A DNA stretch of 64,000 nucleotides from Gnetum montanum (lineage: Eukaryota; Streptophyta; Gnetopsida; Gnetales; Gnetaceae): the NCBI GenBank assembly GCA_015680685.1, contig MNCI01017890.1:817332-881331 (forward strand), written 5' to 3'. A program made the position numbers and the translations under genes. Positions 26,001-37,150 of this stretch are shown here, in pieces. The notes beneath the pieces were generated by a model. That model made no database searches, was not told the origin of the DNA, and saw nothing but the letters and a program-made list of their open reading frames with translations. Numbering within the stretch: the first letter of the stretch is position 1; each line of letters opens with the position of its first letter.

Positions 26001-27390
26001 GAAACTTACATAATTTATCCACAAACAAAAATAGTAAAGCTAGTTTGAGCATAAAGTTTTAACTACTTTTATTAGTCTTACAGAAACTAATTAACTTTTA
26101 ATACAAATAAAAGTTACTTATGCACAATTTTCTCACATAAGTTTTGCAATTGTTTTAATAATAGGTCATTGCATTTTTTATCTTTGAAGAGAACCAAGGT
26201 ATTTTAAACCATTTTTTTAGTTTCTTTTCTGCAAAGGAAAGAGCACTTTCTTGTGTGTTATTTGTATATAGTTTTGGTAGAAACATAAATATTATTTAAT
26301 TTGATTTTGATAATAAATGCACTGTAAAGTAATTAAAATCAAACTTCAATGGAAAATTTTACTTAAATAAAATTTACGAATAATAATTAGGCTGAAAAAA
26401 GATTTCACTTTGAAAAACATTTAAAGATTTTACTTAAAGATTCATAATTAAGGATTTTAATGTATGAATTATATTATATTAAAAATTTTTATAAATTTAA
26501 CATGATAGGGTAAATCCTTGAATAAAGATTTTGCATGAAAAAATTTCATGGCAAATACGGTTGGAGGTCAAATTCATACCCTATTCCTCACTTTTAAAAT
26601 GGAATGAATGGCTTTGAATGTGACGAACTTGCCCACTTTTTCTGATTCTCTAAACGATTGGACCCGATATACGATTGGACCCGATATATTTTGCAACTCT
26701 TGAACCATGCTTTCAAGTGACAATAGCGGAGACACACAAGAACGGTATGTGAGTGCTTTTTTCCACGATTAAATATGGCACGCTCAACCATTTTTTTTGA
26801 CTCTCTAAACATCCGAGCATCTTTTGAGATATCTTTTGTGGCTTTAAAATAAGAGCAGCAAGGAGCCAGAGACAGAAATATATTGTTTAAAACACATAAG
26901 AGTAGTGGCCAGCAGACATACAGCGAGAGAGAAAAGCAGAAAAACGGCACGTATAGTTGACCTACATGATTCTAATGCGCATAAAGTTAGTTGGTTTTTC
27001 GAGAAAGAAATTTCTAGTTATCTCCTGCCGAAAATACGATTTGAAATCGGTCGTTAACAATAACGAGCCTCCTTCGGTCTTCCATTTCTATCCGCGTTTG
27101 GTGGGTAAATATAACACGATAATTGGAATATAACTTATAATTTGGAATATAGCTTATAATTTGTCCAACCATATGTGATCCAATCAAAGGATCATCATTA
27201 TATCAAAGCTAAACAGAAACAGAAAACGCAGTGAGCGACCGACTATGAAGCCGACAAGCAGAGGGGTTCTGGAAGAAACGGAGGTGCGACCGCAGGATCG
27301 ACCACTTGCAACACTAAAGCTAATGATAATTCATGCATGGTGTTTTGGTTTTTGACACAACAGAGTAAGAGAGATCCATAATGTGAAGAA
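25590..27390. other. intergenic region, 3' side of the AP2-like gene
   Basis: AT-rich to about 26.58 kb with nothing recognised. From 26.6 kb base composition rises towards normal plant genic DNA. A minus-strand frame at 26594-26950 (118 codons) has no recognisable domain and weak codon character, and I do not call it a gene. The 3' untranslated region and poly(A) site of the AP2-like gene should lie below 27399; several AATAAA-like words are present but none is decisive. Confidence 0.45.
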
Positions 27391-27398
27391 AATCTGTG

Positions 27399-28420
27399 TT
27401 ACTTCTGCATCTCTGATTGCCTACGTCTTATGGCGTGCTCAAGATCATCCCTAGCTTGGGGAACCAAACCCTGGAACCACAACAAACAGTACAAACACAT
27501 AATAGATGAAGCAACCCTAGATATACTTAAAGTTACATGTACCAGATCATTGAATCTAAATCTCACCTGTGCACAACCTCTGGAATCTCCCCTGGCCTCA
27601 CTTCTTAGTTTGCAGATCATTTCATCTTTTGGCATGGCCTTGAGCTGGAAAACAAAACAGTTCAAAGTCAGAAACAGTTTTTACTGTTTACACATGAACA
27701 CGCGGCATTTGCCCCGTGATTCTTGCGTGTGTGGAATAAGGAATTGAAATAAGCGTATTAAAATGCGGCTTGTTTATGTTTCTTTTCTGCATAGTATTTT
27801 AGTGAAAGATGACATCAAAATAGCTTTTAACTGCTAAAGCATTGACGGTTATCAAACTTGGAGGCAGCGTGATGCATAGCCAGGGTGCCGTAATGCTTAA
27901 AAAGAAATCATTTTTGCAGCCGTAATGCTTAAAAAGAAACCATTTTTGCAGCCAAACCTCAGCTATGTAACTGAGGTCGTAATCAGCTAAGCGATAGTTC
28001 AGCTTCATAGTGGAAGGATCTGGATTTTCACCCGTCCAGTCATTCATCACAATCATGGCTTTGTCTGCAATTCTAGCAGCAGCTTCTTCACACAAGTGGT
28101 ACCCTGCCACAATTAACATGATTAAAAGCAGGTGGAAAGTATCAAAACTCAATTTGAGTTACGATTAATTACCAAGGAATAAATATTTTCTCTCGGAGGA
28201 TGAACTCCTGTTAGCCCTGCAATCACGCAAGTAAATAATAATGTCTGTCATACAGAAACAACAACGTAATCTCAGAATATGCACCTTGAATTGAAATCTG
28301 GACGTACCTAACCCTTACTTCAAACCCTCCAGTTTTTTTATGAGGATATACACTGCAGCGGAAACCGTTCATTCTTGTTAGGACAAAAGCTGCATCTCTT
28401 ATATCTCTATCTTCCGTCAT
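27399..28420 (-). CDS. AP2-like (R1 repeat plus linker) protein, five exons
   Basis: Probable nuclear DNA-binding protein of the AP2 family. Exons on the minus strand: 28308-28420, 28173-28216, 27958-28103, 27567-27644, 27399-27470, all GT-AG. They total 453 nt and give an uninterrupted 150-residue protein ending in TAA. Residues ~19-94 follow the AP2 fold: 'FRCSVY', 'FEVRVR', 'YLFLGY', then 'EEAAARIADKAMI' (family: EEAARAYDRAAI) and 'KLNYRLADY' (family: TNFPLSDY). Residues ~101-127, 'LKAMPKDEMICKL...SRGC', match the inter-repeat linker of ANT/euAP2 proteins (MKNMTKEEFV...FSRGAS). The second AP2 repeat is absent; a short basic tail (R-R-R near 143) ends the protein. The start is the first ATG of exon 1. 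The third donor (GAG/GTTTGG) is the weakest; reading through it would give a truncated form. Usual Trp and Gly-Val contacts are missing, so DNA binding is uncertain. Confidence 0.7.
27889..27952. repeat. 32-bp tandem duplication beside the exon 3 donor
   Basis: 'cgtaatgcttaaaaagaaa' through 'tttttgcagc' occurs at 27889-27920 and again at 27921-27952 with one mismatch. It lies a few bases inside intron 3 of the AP2-like gene and brings two 'ttgcag'-like words on the + strand. It is the most recent-looking change in the gene. Confidence 0.9.
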
Positions 28421-29600
28421 TGCTTAATTTAGCAGGATCTTGCAAATTCAAGTATCTAACCAATGCAAAGGTGACAGATGTGGGAAGGATTTAAGCGGTA
28501 AGGGCCTTAATTCGAAGAAAGAATCTTCCTCCTAATTAATCAATATTGTAGCATGGAATTGCAGTGCAGGAAGAAGAAAGCAGCAGCAATAAGAAGTAGA
28601 AAGCAGCAGCAATGGGTGTCAGGGAATTGCTGCAGCAATAGCTTATTTACTGTTAGTGGAAGATCAAAGCAGCAGCGATGGGAAGTGACCTTACGCAGAC
28701 CCAACTCCCTGGAAGACCAGAGCAGCAGCACCACTTCACTTCACGTAGATTGAAGAGAAGATGGGAAGAGAGAAGACAACGTCGTGACCTTATGCAAACC
28801 CAACTCACTGCAAGACCAGGGATAAGAGCAGCAGCACCGACGACAGGAAGGAAAGAAAGAAAATGCTCAAGATGAGCAGAGTCAGAAACAGCAATGAAGC
28901 CTATAAGGAATGCTCAAAATCCTCTCACACGGATAGACAGAAATGGCAACTCTCACGAAGGTATATAACTCACATTTTCTTGATATGTGTTGAACCAGCC
29001 GAAAGAGATAGTGTTGAACCAGCCATCAACCAGCCGAATAGTGTTGAGATGGACGGTTGAGATGGTTTGCAACTTTTGCGTGGTTGAGATGGACGGTTGA
29101 GATGGTTTGAAACTTTTGAAACTTTTGCGTGGTTGAGATGGCTTGCAAATTTTTGTGTGGTTGTGGTATGCAATTTCACATCTCTATGGGCAGTGAAATC
29201 TAAACACTGTTGCACCAGCCTTCAGATGCCTCACTGTTGCACTAGCCTTTAGATGCCTCAGTGCCCTGTCATTAAAGCCAGTGAAATCTAAACACTGTTG
29301 CACTGGCATTAAATAGCGTTCAGATGCCTCAGTACCCTGCCATTAAAGCCGAATAGTGTTGAGATGGCTCAGTGCCCCAGCCGAGTGTTGAGATGACTGA
29401 TTGCCGATAGAGAGAGTGGCCCAGCCAGTTTGGGCTGTGCATCCACATCAACCACATTTCACTGCCGATAACGGGTTTGCCGCCGTCATTGTGCCATCCA
29501 CGTGGTTTGTTTTGGTCAGGGGAAACAAAACCAAGACCACAGACCTCGGCGTCTGCCGTGTCTATGATTGTCATTGCAAATAATTGCTTTGACTATGTCC
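28421..29600. repeat. upstream region of the AP2-like gene with minisatellites
   Basis: Likely 5' flank and promoter of the AP2-like gene; no convincing TATA box was fixed. It has A/GCAGCA-rich sequence at 28570-28830 ('agcagcagcaat' several times). At 29041-29160 a 'ttgagatgg.cggttgagatgg' unit recurs with 'aacttttgcgtgg'. At 29190-29400 a unit 'cagtgaaatctaaacactgttgca' ... 'gatgcctcagtgccctg.cattaaagcc' is repeated about twice. Short frames here on both strands follow the repeats and are not called as genes. Confidence 0.7.
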
Positions 29601-30413
29601 TAATAAAAATTTTGCCCTTGTAAATCTCCTTCACTGTTCCAGGGACAAGGATCCTTCTCTTACCATATTTTCTCATGCACTGTTCCTCATTGTCGTGGAG
29701 ATCTATCTATCCTGCTGGTAAGTCCGTCCTCTACCTAGGCTTCCTTGTATTGGAGTACGAATTTGAGGTATATCCATTATCCATTATCGTATTTGAGGTA
29801 CATCCATACATCCAAGATATATAGTCTACATAGACCTTTATAACTCAACATTGCCCAAAATTGAACCCATGACGTAGAGTATCCAAATCAAGAGCCTTAC
29901 TACTAAACTAACACATCATTATTTGTATGGAATTATTATAGGTATGTATGTACTATTTAGAAGGGATCAGCACTTGAAGCAATAGTGAAGTGTTTGTTTC
30001 TAAACTTGTAACACCTAGGTTCAAACTTCAGCATAGCCACTCAAAACAAGTTTAACTTTCACTAATCCATTGCCTTTCCAAGACCTCACCTTGATGCAAT
30101 GAGCATTCAATCTCTAGGTAATTATCCTATTATGTATGTATTAGCTAGATTTTAACACAAAAAATAAATAATTTTCATTATAACTTAGGGTTAAAGACTA
30201 ACTTTTGCACTAGAATTATTATGAAAGAACACACCAATTTTGATTTTTTTTCAACAATAAAATCAATTCTCATTAAATCAATTCTAGGATTTCATTAATT
30301 TGAAAAACAAAATAATTCTTTTATCTAAATAATAGATATATATATGATAAATATATAGTTGAACTAGTAGTTAATACTATCCTCAAGGTTTTTAAAATAC
30401 GAAAAATGTGGTG
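29601..30413. other. intergenic, no gene seen
   Basis: No open frame, RNA gene or LTR signal was recognised. It ends at the left target-site duplication of the LINE. Confidence 0.5.
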
Positions 30414-30427
30414 GAATTGGTTCTATT
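30414..30427. repeat. left target-site duplication of the LINE
   Basis: 'gaattggttctatt' is repeated exactly at 35735-35748, at the other end of the L1-type element. Fourteen bases is a usual length for L1 target-primed insertion. Confidence 0.9.
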
Positions 30428-30452
30428 GGGGGGGGGGGGGGGGGGGGGGGNN
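30428..30452. other. poly-G run and two N: assembly gap or artefact
   Basis: Twenty-three G then NN, then sequence resumes with 'aaaagaag'. It lies exactly where the 3' tail of the minus-strand LINE (a poly-T on this strand) should abut the target-site duplication. The run is probably a low-quality read end joined across a gap, so the true LINE tail is unknown. Confidence 0.8.
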
Positions 30453-30747
30453 AAAAGAAGTTCTATTGATTTTAATAGTGTATCAGTTACAGTAACCTGA
30501 ACAAGTCATAGGGTTAAGGGGAAGGAGGAAGCTGAGAGCACTATGCATGAACTTGGGACCAGCCTTATAAATAAACAAGTATTAAGGGAGGAAACCCGAA
30601 TTGGGGCACCACGAAACATCCACCCACGCTAACTTGTTACAAGATTGAAGGACATAGATTTAGAGAAAAAAAAAACTCTCAATTAAGGATAGAGAGAGTT
30701 CCAATGGTGACTCCTCACAACAGAAATGGAAAGCTTCCACGTAGAGA

Positions 30748-33700
30748 TTACTGATGCTGAGTGTTACTGGAAAGCACAAGTTTTTCCCATAGCTGCAAGA
30801 GATGAACCAATTGATGTCTATCCAGATTGAACTTGGATGCTTGAGATGTGAGTTGGAAATGAATGAGGCGAAAGATATGCATCTTCTCCAACCTAGTGAG
30901 CAAACATTTATTAGAATAATTTGTCCTTTGAAATATAACATTGCATCTTCGCTTCCAAATATAATATAAAATAGTAGGCCTAATAACTTTCCATAGAAAC
31001 TTGAGATTAGCAGAAGTAATGTTTAAAAAGCCGAATATGACATCCTCTTGAGATAGCTTGTATGAAGGAAAAACTATGGAAGCCCACTTCCACACATGCT
31101 GAGCAAAGGGACAATACCAAAACACATGGACAAAGTCATCTTGTCCACCACAGAGAGGGCAATTGGGATTGGAAAATCCTAGATATTCTAACCATTTACC
31201 AATAGGTAGACCATGGTGGAGGAGACACTAGAGGAACTGCTTAATTTTGGGGAGGGTTGGAAGGTTCCAAATATTTTGGAAGAGAGGGATCCAAAATGAT
31301 ACTGACTCGTGTTTGTGCCAATGCTTATTGTCACATTGAATGACCTCGGATGGGTCGTGCATAAGATGAAAGGGGATAGATGGCTGGTAGGGTAAGTTTT
31401 TAACCCCATTAAACCATTGAAGGCCTTGGAAAGGGCTTTGCACTGTAACATTTATGTGCCAATGACCGTGGAGAAAGGAGTAGATCTGGACTAGGCAATG
31501 GTTCATTGCACCCAACTCTCCATACAAATTGCTAGACTTGACCCTTGAAATCCAACAGCTAGCCAACCTAAGACAATTCAAGGAGATGACACCTTTCCGA
31601 AAGCACAAGGTAGCCACCTTAGCCTTTATGATGGAAAGGGGAGCAGGCGACAGAGGTAACCACCATGGACACAATCTAGAGAGGATAGTAGGGTGGATCT
31701 TAACATTAGTCCAATCAATGTAACTGTGCAGAATTTGCTAGGCCCTCCAGATGCTTTTGAAAACATGAGAACCTGGAAGAATGATAGTGAGGGGGGAAAA
31801 GATCCAATTGACAAAATGGATGCCTTTCCAGAAGGGCTTGTTTTTAGGACATGCTTGATGAAGCCTTAATTGAAGGAGGGTCCCAATGATGTCTGAGGCA
31901 TCTAAATACTGAATCAACCACTTAGCAACCAGGGTAATTCCCTGCTTATAGGAATTCAAAAGACCTAAGCCACCTTTATTCTTGGGGAGAGTAACAATAT
32001 TCCAAGAGACTCGATGAAATCCCTTCTAAGAATCCTTGGAGGACCACATAAAGTCACGAAATAACCATTCAAGCTTCTGGTAGGCAGCTGGGGAGGGGGC
32101 CCAACATGAAGAGTAATACACATGGGTGGACACACATATGGACTTACAAACAAGGTATTTACCCGCAAGTGTGAGGGATTTAGTCTTCCATTTATCAAGT
32201 TTCTTTTGAATCCGAAAAATAACCTGCTCCCAGAGAATAGAGGTTGAACCTCTAAAACGGAAAGGGATCCCCAGAATCTTAACAATGTCTTAATCTTGGA
32301 GCTGCTTCCAATTATAGTTGGTCATATGGTTATAATTGCCTGAAAAGCTATAAACAGAGGATTTATTCCAATTTATAGTGGAATCTGAGAGTGTACAATA
32401 TTGCTCCACCCTTGATAAGAGGCGGTGCAAAATGGTGGTTGTGTTTTGAACTAGAAAGAAAGAGTTGTTGGTGAAGTGCATATTGAGGAGCTGTTGTTGA
32501 GAGGAAGATAGGAAAACCCTAGTGAGAACTTTCGTTTGAATGTCCACATTAATCTGATGACAAAGAAAGTCTGCGGCGATGATAAAGGGATAGGGGGCAA
32601 GGGGACAACCTTGTCACACTAACCTATGTATTGGAAAGGGAAAGGTAATGTCAAAGGTAGTGGCTATTCTTGCAGTAGCATATGAAAATAAGCATTTCAC
32701 CATATGTAGGAACTTAGGTCCAAAACGAAGTTTGTTCATGGTTTGCAAGATAAAATCCTATTTTATGTTTTCATAAGCCTTGGCATAATCAAGTTTCACT
32801 AGGAGAATATCTTGTCCATCATCCTCAGCCCACTTGAGACCTTCCCAAGCTGCAACCACATTGTCTAAAATATATCTACTAGGAACAAATCCTGTTTGTT
32901 GGGGAGAGATGATCTAGCCAAGAATTTTTTTCAGTCATAAGGCAAAGAGCTTAGCCCAAATTTTATACACTACATTGAGGAGAGTTATGGGACGCCAATT
33001 GGAGATATCAACAAGATCCTTAGACTTGGGGAGGAGACGAATTACCCCTTGATTTAGATTGGGCCCAAGGGAACTAGTTAAGATAGCCTCGTTAATGACC
33101 TGTAGAAGATCATTTCCCACCAAATCCCAATGATTTTGAAAAAATTCGACGGGGAAACCATCATAACCAGGAGCCTTACCCCGGCTTAGCTTAGAACAAG
33201 CCACTTGTAGCTCCACTAGAGTGATATCAACGTCAAGACTTTGTAGCATAGTGGAGTTGATAAGGCAAGGATAATTGGGGGTGGTAGCCTTGAACGAAGA
33301 GATGTCCATTGGGGTTGCTGCAAAAAGGGTTTCATAGTGATCCTTGAGAAACGAGAGGATACTATTGTGGTTAGTAATTGTGGTACCACTGCTAGATATT
33401 TTGTCTATAGAGTGGGAAGGGGAGGTAGAATTGAGATACTTGAAAAATTATTTACAGTGTTCATCTTGAATATTTAACCAAGTGAGCCAACCTTTAGTTA
33501 GGGCACTTTGTGCTCGGTACACATCCCAATGTTGAAAGGCTAATCTTGCTCTAGCTAGCTCCTCATGAACTAGAGTATTGAAGGGGTCTTGAGCTAGTCT
33601 ATTAGTGAGATGTTCAATAGTGAGGTGAATTTTGTTATATTCTTATCTGGCCCGAGTAACCACTGCCTTACCATATGAACGAGCAAAGTTCTGCACTCGA

Positions 33701-34590
33701 CATGAAGCTCGATGCCACCAATTAATCCAACCTACCTGAGTTAGGGGCCTAGGTTCAGCATTCCAAAGGTTGGATAGAAGAAGTTGGGCTACAGGAGAAG
33801 AAAAGCAATTGTTGTGTAGTCGGAAAAGATGGAATTTTCTTTAGTGAGGGCTACCATGAATCTTGATGGAGATGGAGATAGGAAGATGGTCTGATAAGGT
33901 GGCATGGTGATGAACCGTAGTAGTGAAGAAGGCTTGCTAGAAGGAAAGGGTGGAGAAATAGAACCTATCTAACCTACTATAGATGCGAGCTTGCCCAAGA
34001 CGGAGATTGCTCCAGGTAAGTCTACGAAGGAGAATGCCTATGGATGTGTCCACCCCATCAGAAAGGTAAAACCTTTTCTTAAAGGTGGACCAACTTTGAT
34101 ACTCAAGATTGGGCAGTTGAAAAAATATCCCTCCAAGCTTATCTTGAGGGAATTCAACCATATTAAAATCTCCTCCAAAGATGCAAGGCACTGGGGGAAG
34201 AGAATTAGCAAGTTCTTGCCAAAGGAGAGCTCGTTCTATGAAGTCATTTGGGGCATAAATTGAGTAAATACCAAATGGGCCATGTGAGGAAGACAAGGTG
34301 GCCCAGGAAACTCTATGCCTAGAATCGGAACCACTTTGAAGGATTTTAGTTTTCTAGTAGAGTGAAAGGAAAATGGTTGTGCCTCCTTTCCCGCTCGCAT
34401 GGGACATTGCTAGGATTGAAGAGTGAGAAAGAAACCAATGGGCGGAAAAGGATAAAAGGTTAGCTAAAACCTTGATTTCTTGAAGGAAAACGAAATAAAA
34501 GGCTATATTAAGACTAGAAATAAAGTTTCCTACTTACTTCCATCGAAGCCTACCAGTAAGGCCTCGAACATTCCATGAAAGGAGGTTCAT
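30748..34590 (-). pseudogene. LINE ORF2: endonuclease, RT, zf-RVT
   Basis: Frame of 1,280 codons plus stop, normal for plant L1 ORF2. The N-terminal apurinic-type endonuclease starts 'MNLLSWNVRGLTGRLRW' and shows 'GIYSIYAPN' and 'GGDFNMVEF' (near 34.15 kb). RT shows 'GKAPGYDGFPVEFF', 'NWRPITLLNVVYKI', 'QTGFVPSRYILDN', 'VKLDYAKAYE' and 'GCPLAPYPFIIAADF'. The catalytic block that should read F-A-D-D reads F-T-N-N (32464-32472 codes T-N-N). The C-terminal zf-RVT is 'CPLCGGQDDFVHVFWYC' (31.1-31.17 kb). About a dozen stops, mostly at Trp, Arg and Gln positions, and no frameshift. Confidence 0.92.
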
Positions 34591-35669
34591 GGAGAGACAA
34601 GGGGTAGTTTGGGTGAGAGGTCAATGGAAGGTTCGAAAGTCAAAGTATCAACTTCCATTGCTCCTGATAGGAGGGCAAAGGAGTTGTTGGAGGAGATAGG
34701 GATCATGGAAGTGTTCGATGGAGAGGAGCTTGAGGGAGGAATAGAACTGAAAGAAGCTTTGACTCGTTTCCTTCCACTGCCTACCACAAACTCCTCCACC
34801 AAGGTTGAGTCCGTGACTGCCTTGTAGGAAATGACATGGGTGGAGGTGTGAGTACCTGATTGTTATTTATGTGGCTTGGAGGGGTGAGACTGAGAGGAGG
34901 ATTGTGGAGCTGTTGGAGAAGGAGAGTCGAATTTAAAGGATACTGAGGGTGGACATAATGGTGTGACTAAGGAATGGGTTTTCTAAGATGCTACAGGTTG
35001 TTTTTTCTTGGCTAGGATGGGGCACTTTGATATATGATGCTCGATCCTATGACAATAGCTACACGAGTTGGGAAGGTAAAAATAGTCCACTTTTTGGGTG
35101 AAGAGTTTTCCCCTAGCAGCAAGGGTTAATGAGGTCTTCCAAAGAGCGAGGTCCAGTTCAATGCAATAATGGCGAATTTGAGTTCCATTAATCACCGTAC
35201 AATGCTTTGAAATAATAGGACCCAAGGTGCTCACAATGTCTCTCTCCAGAGATGAGAAAATAAGTGGAAGATTGGGCAATTCCATGTAATAGGGAATTAT
35301 ATTAAAAGCTGGGTCATTGACATTAAAGTCAAGTTTCCAAGCACGTGCTATTAAAGTTGCATTTTTTGTTGGAAAATTTTTTAAAGAGAGAGCCTTCTCA
35401 ACTTGAGAGGCATTGGATAGTTCTTCCAAAATAAAATTTTGAGCATAGTATCATGCATGAGAAACTTGAATGCCCTGGGGCTGAAGAAGGTTTTGAACTT
35501 GAATGTTTATGCTTGGGGACCTTGGTAAGAACCCCACAATTTGAAAAAAAATAAAGCGAGTTGCAAAATCTTTAGAAACTGCTTCAAAAATATCATCAGG
35601 TAAAAGGAAATCAATTGGAGGTGGGGTAGCAGAACTTCCCTGAGAAAGAGTAGAACCTAATGAATCTGC
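34587..35669 (-). pseudogene. LINE ORF1 (nucleic-acid-binding protein)
   Basis: ORF1 of plant L1 elements binds the element RNA. The frame starts 'MADSLGSTLSQG' (35669; an in-frame ATG also exists at 35723). The middle part matches the DUF4283-like region of plant ORF1 ('ATLIARAWKLDFNVND', 'LPLIFSSLERDIVSTLG', 'CIELDLA'). It is followed by the zinc knuckle 'CSYCHRIEHHISKC' (C-x2-C-x4-H-x4-C, near 35.03 kb) and a Ser/Pro-rich tail. There are three in-frame stops and no frameshift. The TGA stop overlaps the ORF2 ATG. Confidence 0.85.
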
Positions 35670-35734
35670 CATTATGAATGAAACAATCCCCTTCTCAGTA
35701 ACAACACAAAAACACCTAGCCACAGCCCCAAATT

Positions 35735-35748
35735 GAATTGGTTCTATT
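35735..35748. repeat. right target-site duplication of the LINE
   Basis: Exact copy of the 14 bases at 30414-30427. It is adjacent to the 5' end of the minus-strand element. Confidence 0.9.
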
Positions 35749-37150
35749 AAGATAAATAATGAAAAACTTTATGTTTAGGACCATGAATATGATATTGTAG
35801 CTCAACATACATTGTCATTGATATGATGTAGTGGGCCATGGTCATGCCCATAAATGTGAGTCCACCATTACATTGAAAACAATTTTATAACCAACACTTA
35901 GTGAAATTCTTGCAGTTTTTTTTCTTTAAATTAGAGTTAGCTATGAATGCCCATAGTGTTGTGAATTACAATTGTACAGAATCTTTATTCAAGTGGATTA
36001 TTCATAGATACAATTCATGAATGACATAGAGATCAAGATTTTTCTTCATCATTGTAGCATTTTCATATAGAATAGATTTATTTTTCCATGTTGTTTACTT
36101 TTACTAAGTCATTTACATTTCTTAAGTCATTAACTATTCTAATGTTCATTAGTAAGGAAAAATGTGTACAAATGCTTGCAAATGTAAACTGTAATTATTT
36201 AGTAACTCAGTAGTGACTTTGCTTGATTTGCTCAATAGTAAAGTTACTTGCTAATCCCAGTAACAATTACATCAGCCTAGAACATGCACAAAAAACTAGG
36301 AACATATATTTATCACTATAGGCTAAAATAGCTTTACATTTTTATTGTACTTAGAAATAGAATTCACATTCATTTTCACTATATTTACCCTTAGCACATT
36401 TAATAGCCAACAATATCACTTTACCACATACCTCACTAAGAGTTAAACCATACATTTTTCACTTTGCTAACTCTATGTTAGAAGATAATAATCACAAACT
36501 TCTTATTAACTCATTAGTATACTTACATTGTCCATCCATGTATTACAATTTGGTTTTGCATGAACACTTGTGACATGTTTGGGTGAGTGTTGGAATTCTC
36601 TACCATTTATCATTAGTGCTATTGCTGGGAATTGTCAATGTTTGCTAGTTAGTTGATCTTATATAGTTTGTTGTATTAAGAATCATCAAGTCTATCATTT
36701 AAACTAAAAATAATTTTTCAAAATACATACATACTTAAGCGTCAACCACATTAAAATAGCTTCCATATCCAAAGTAAAATCTCCACCTGCTATTGATCTT
36801 AACAAAAGTAATGATAGAGATTATATAAAGAAGATTGGAGTGCATCGATGCAAACAAGGATATCATCTCATATTAATCCTTATTATCCTAATTTCACATT
36901 TATTTTCTACCAAGATAAATAATTCAAATGGAAAGACTTATAGGGTAATATTTTCTTATCATGAGAATGTTTAACACCATCTATGATTCAAGGAGCACTT
37001 ATGAGGTCAAATCTTGACTACATACAAGAAGGATACCAAGTTACCAAGAACATGACTAGGCCATATCAACCAACAAAAGCTCAAGCAAGAAGGAACATTA
37101 TTATGGTAGCAAGATATTAGTAGGAAAGAAAGCATCATAAGAAATCATCC
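35749..37150. other. AT-rich intergenic, no gene seen
   Basis: No open frame of note and no repeat border recognised. From about 37.2 kb coding-like + strand sequence of a gypsy gag starts, so the 5' LTR of that element could lie in this stretch, but I could not find its borders. Confidence 0.4.

Larger units (their letters stand above)
30428..35734 (-). mobile_element. near full-length L1-type LINE
   Basis: A 5.3-kb non-LTR retrotransposon on the minus strand, bounded by a 14-bp target-site duplication (30414-30427 and 35735-35748). It has two ORFs in the plant L1 arrangement: ORF1 with a CCHC knuckle, and ORF2 with endonuclease, RT and a C-terminal zf-RVT domain. ORF1 and ORF2 overlap as ATGA (34587-34590). 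Decay is by substitutions only; both frames can be followed end to end without a shift. Only about 65 bases precede the ORF1 ATG, so the 5' untranslated region is short or slightly truncated. The 3' tail is obscured by the poly-G/N gap. Confidence 0.95.

Noticed and set aside
26594-26950. 118-codon minus-strand open frame downstream of the AP2-like gene
   Set aside because: No domain, unusual composition at the start, and it lies where the 3' untranslated region of the AP2-like gene should be.
27430-27747. 105-codon + strand open frame
   Set aside because: It is antisense to exons 4 and 5 of the AP2-like gene and has no motif.
28540-29583. Several 60-81-codon frames on both strands
   Set aside because: They follow CAG-rich and minisatellite repeats upstream of the AP2-like gene, which keep frames open by chance.
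31965-32285. 106-codon minus-strand frame inside the LINE
   Set aside because: It is out of frame with ORF2; the conserved reading there is in the ORF2 frame.
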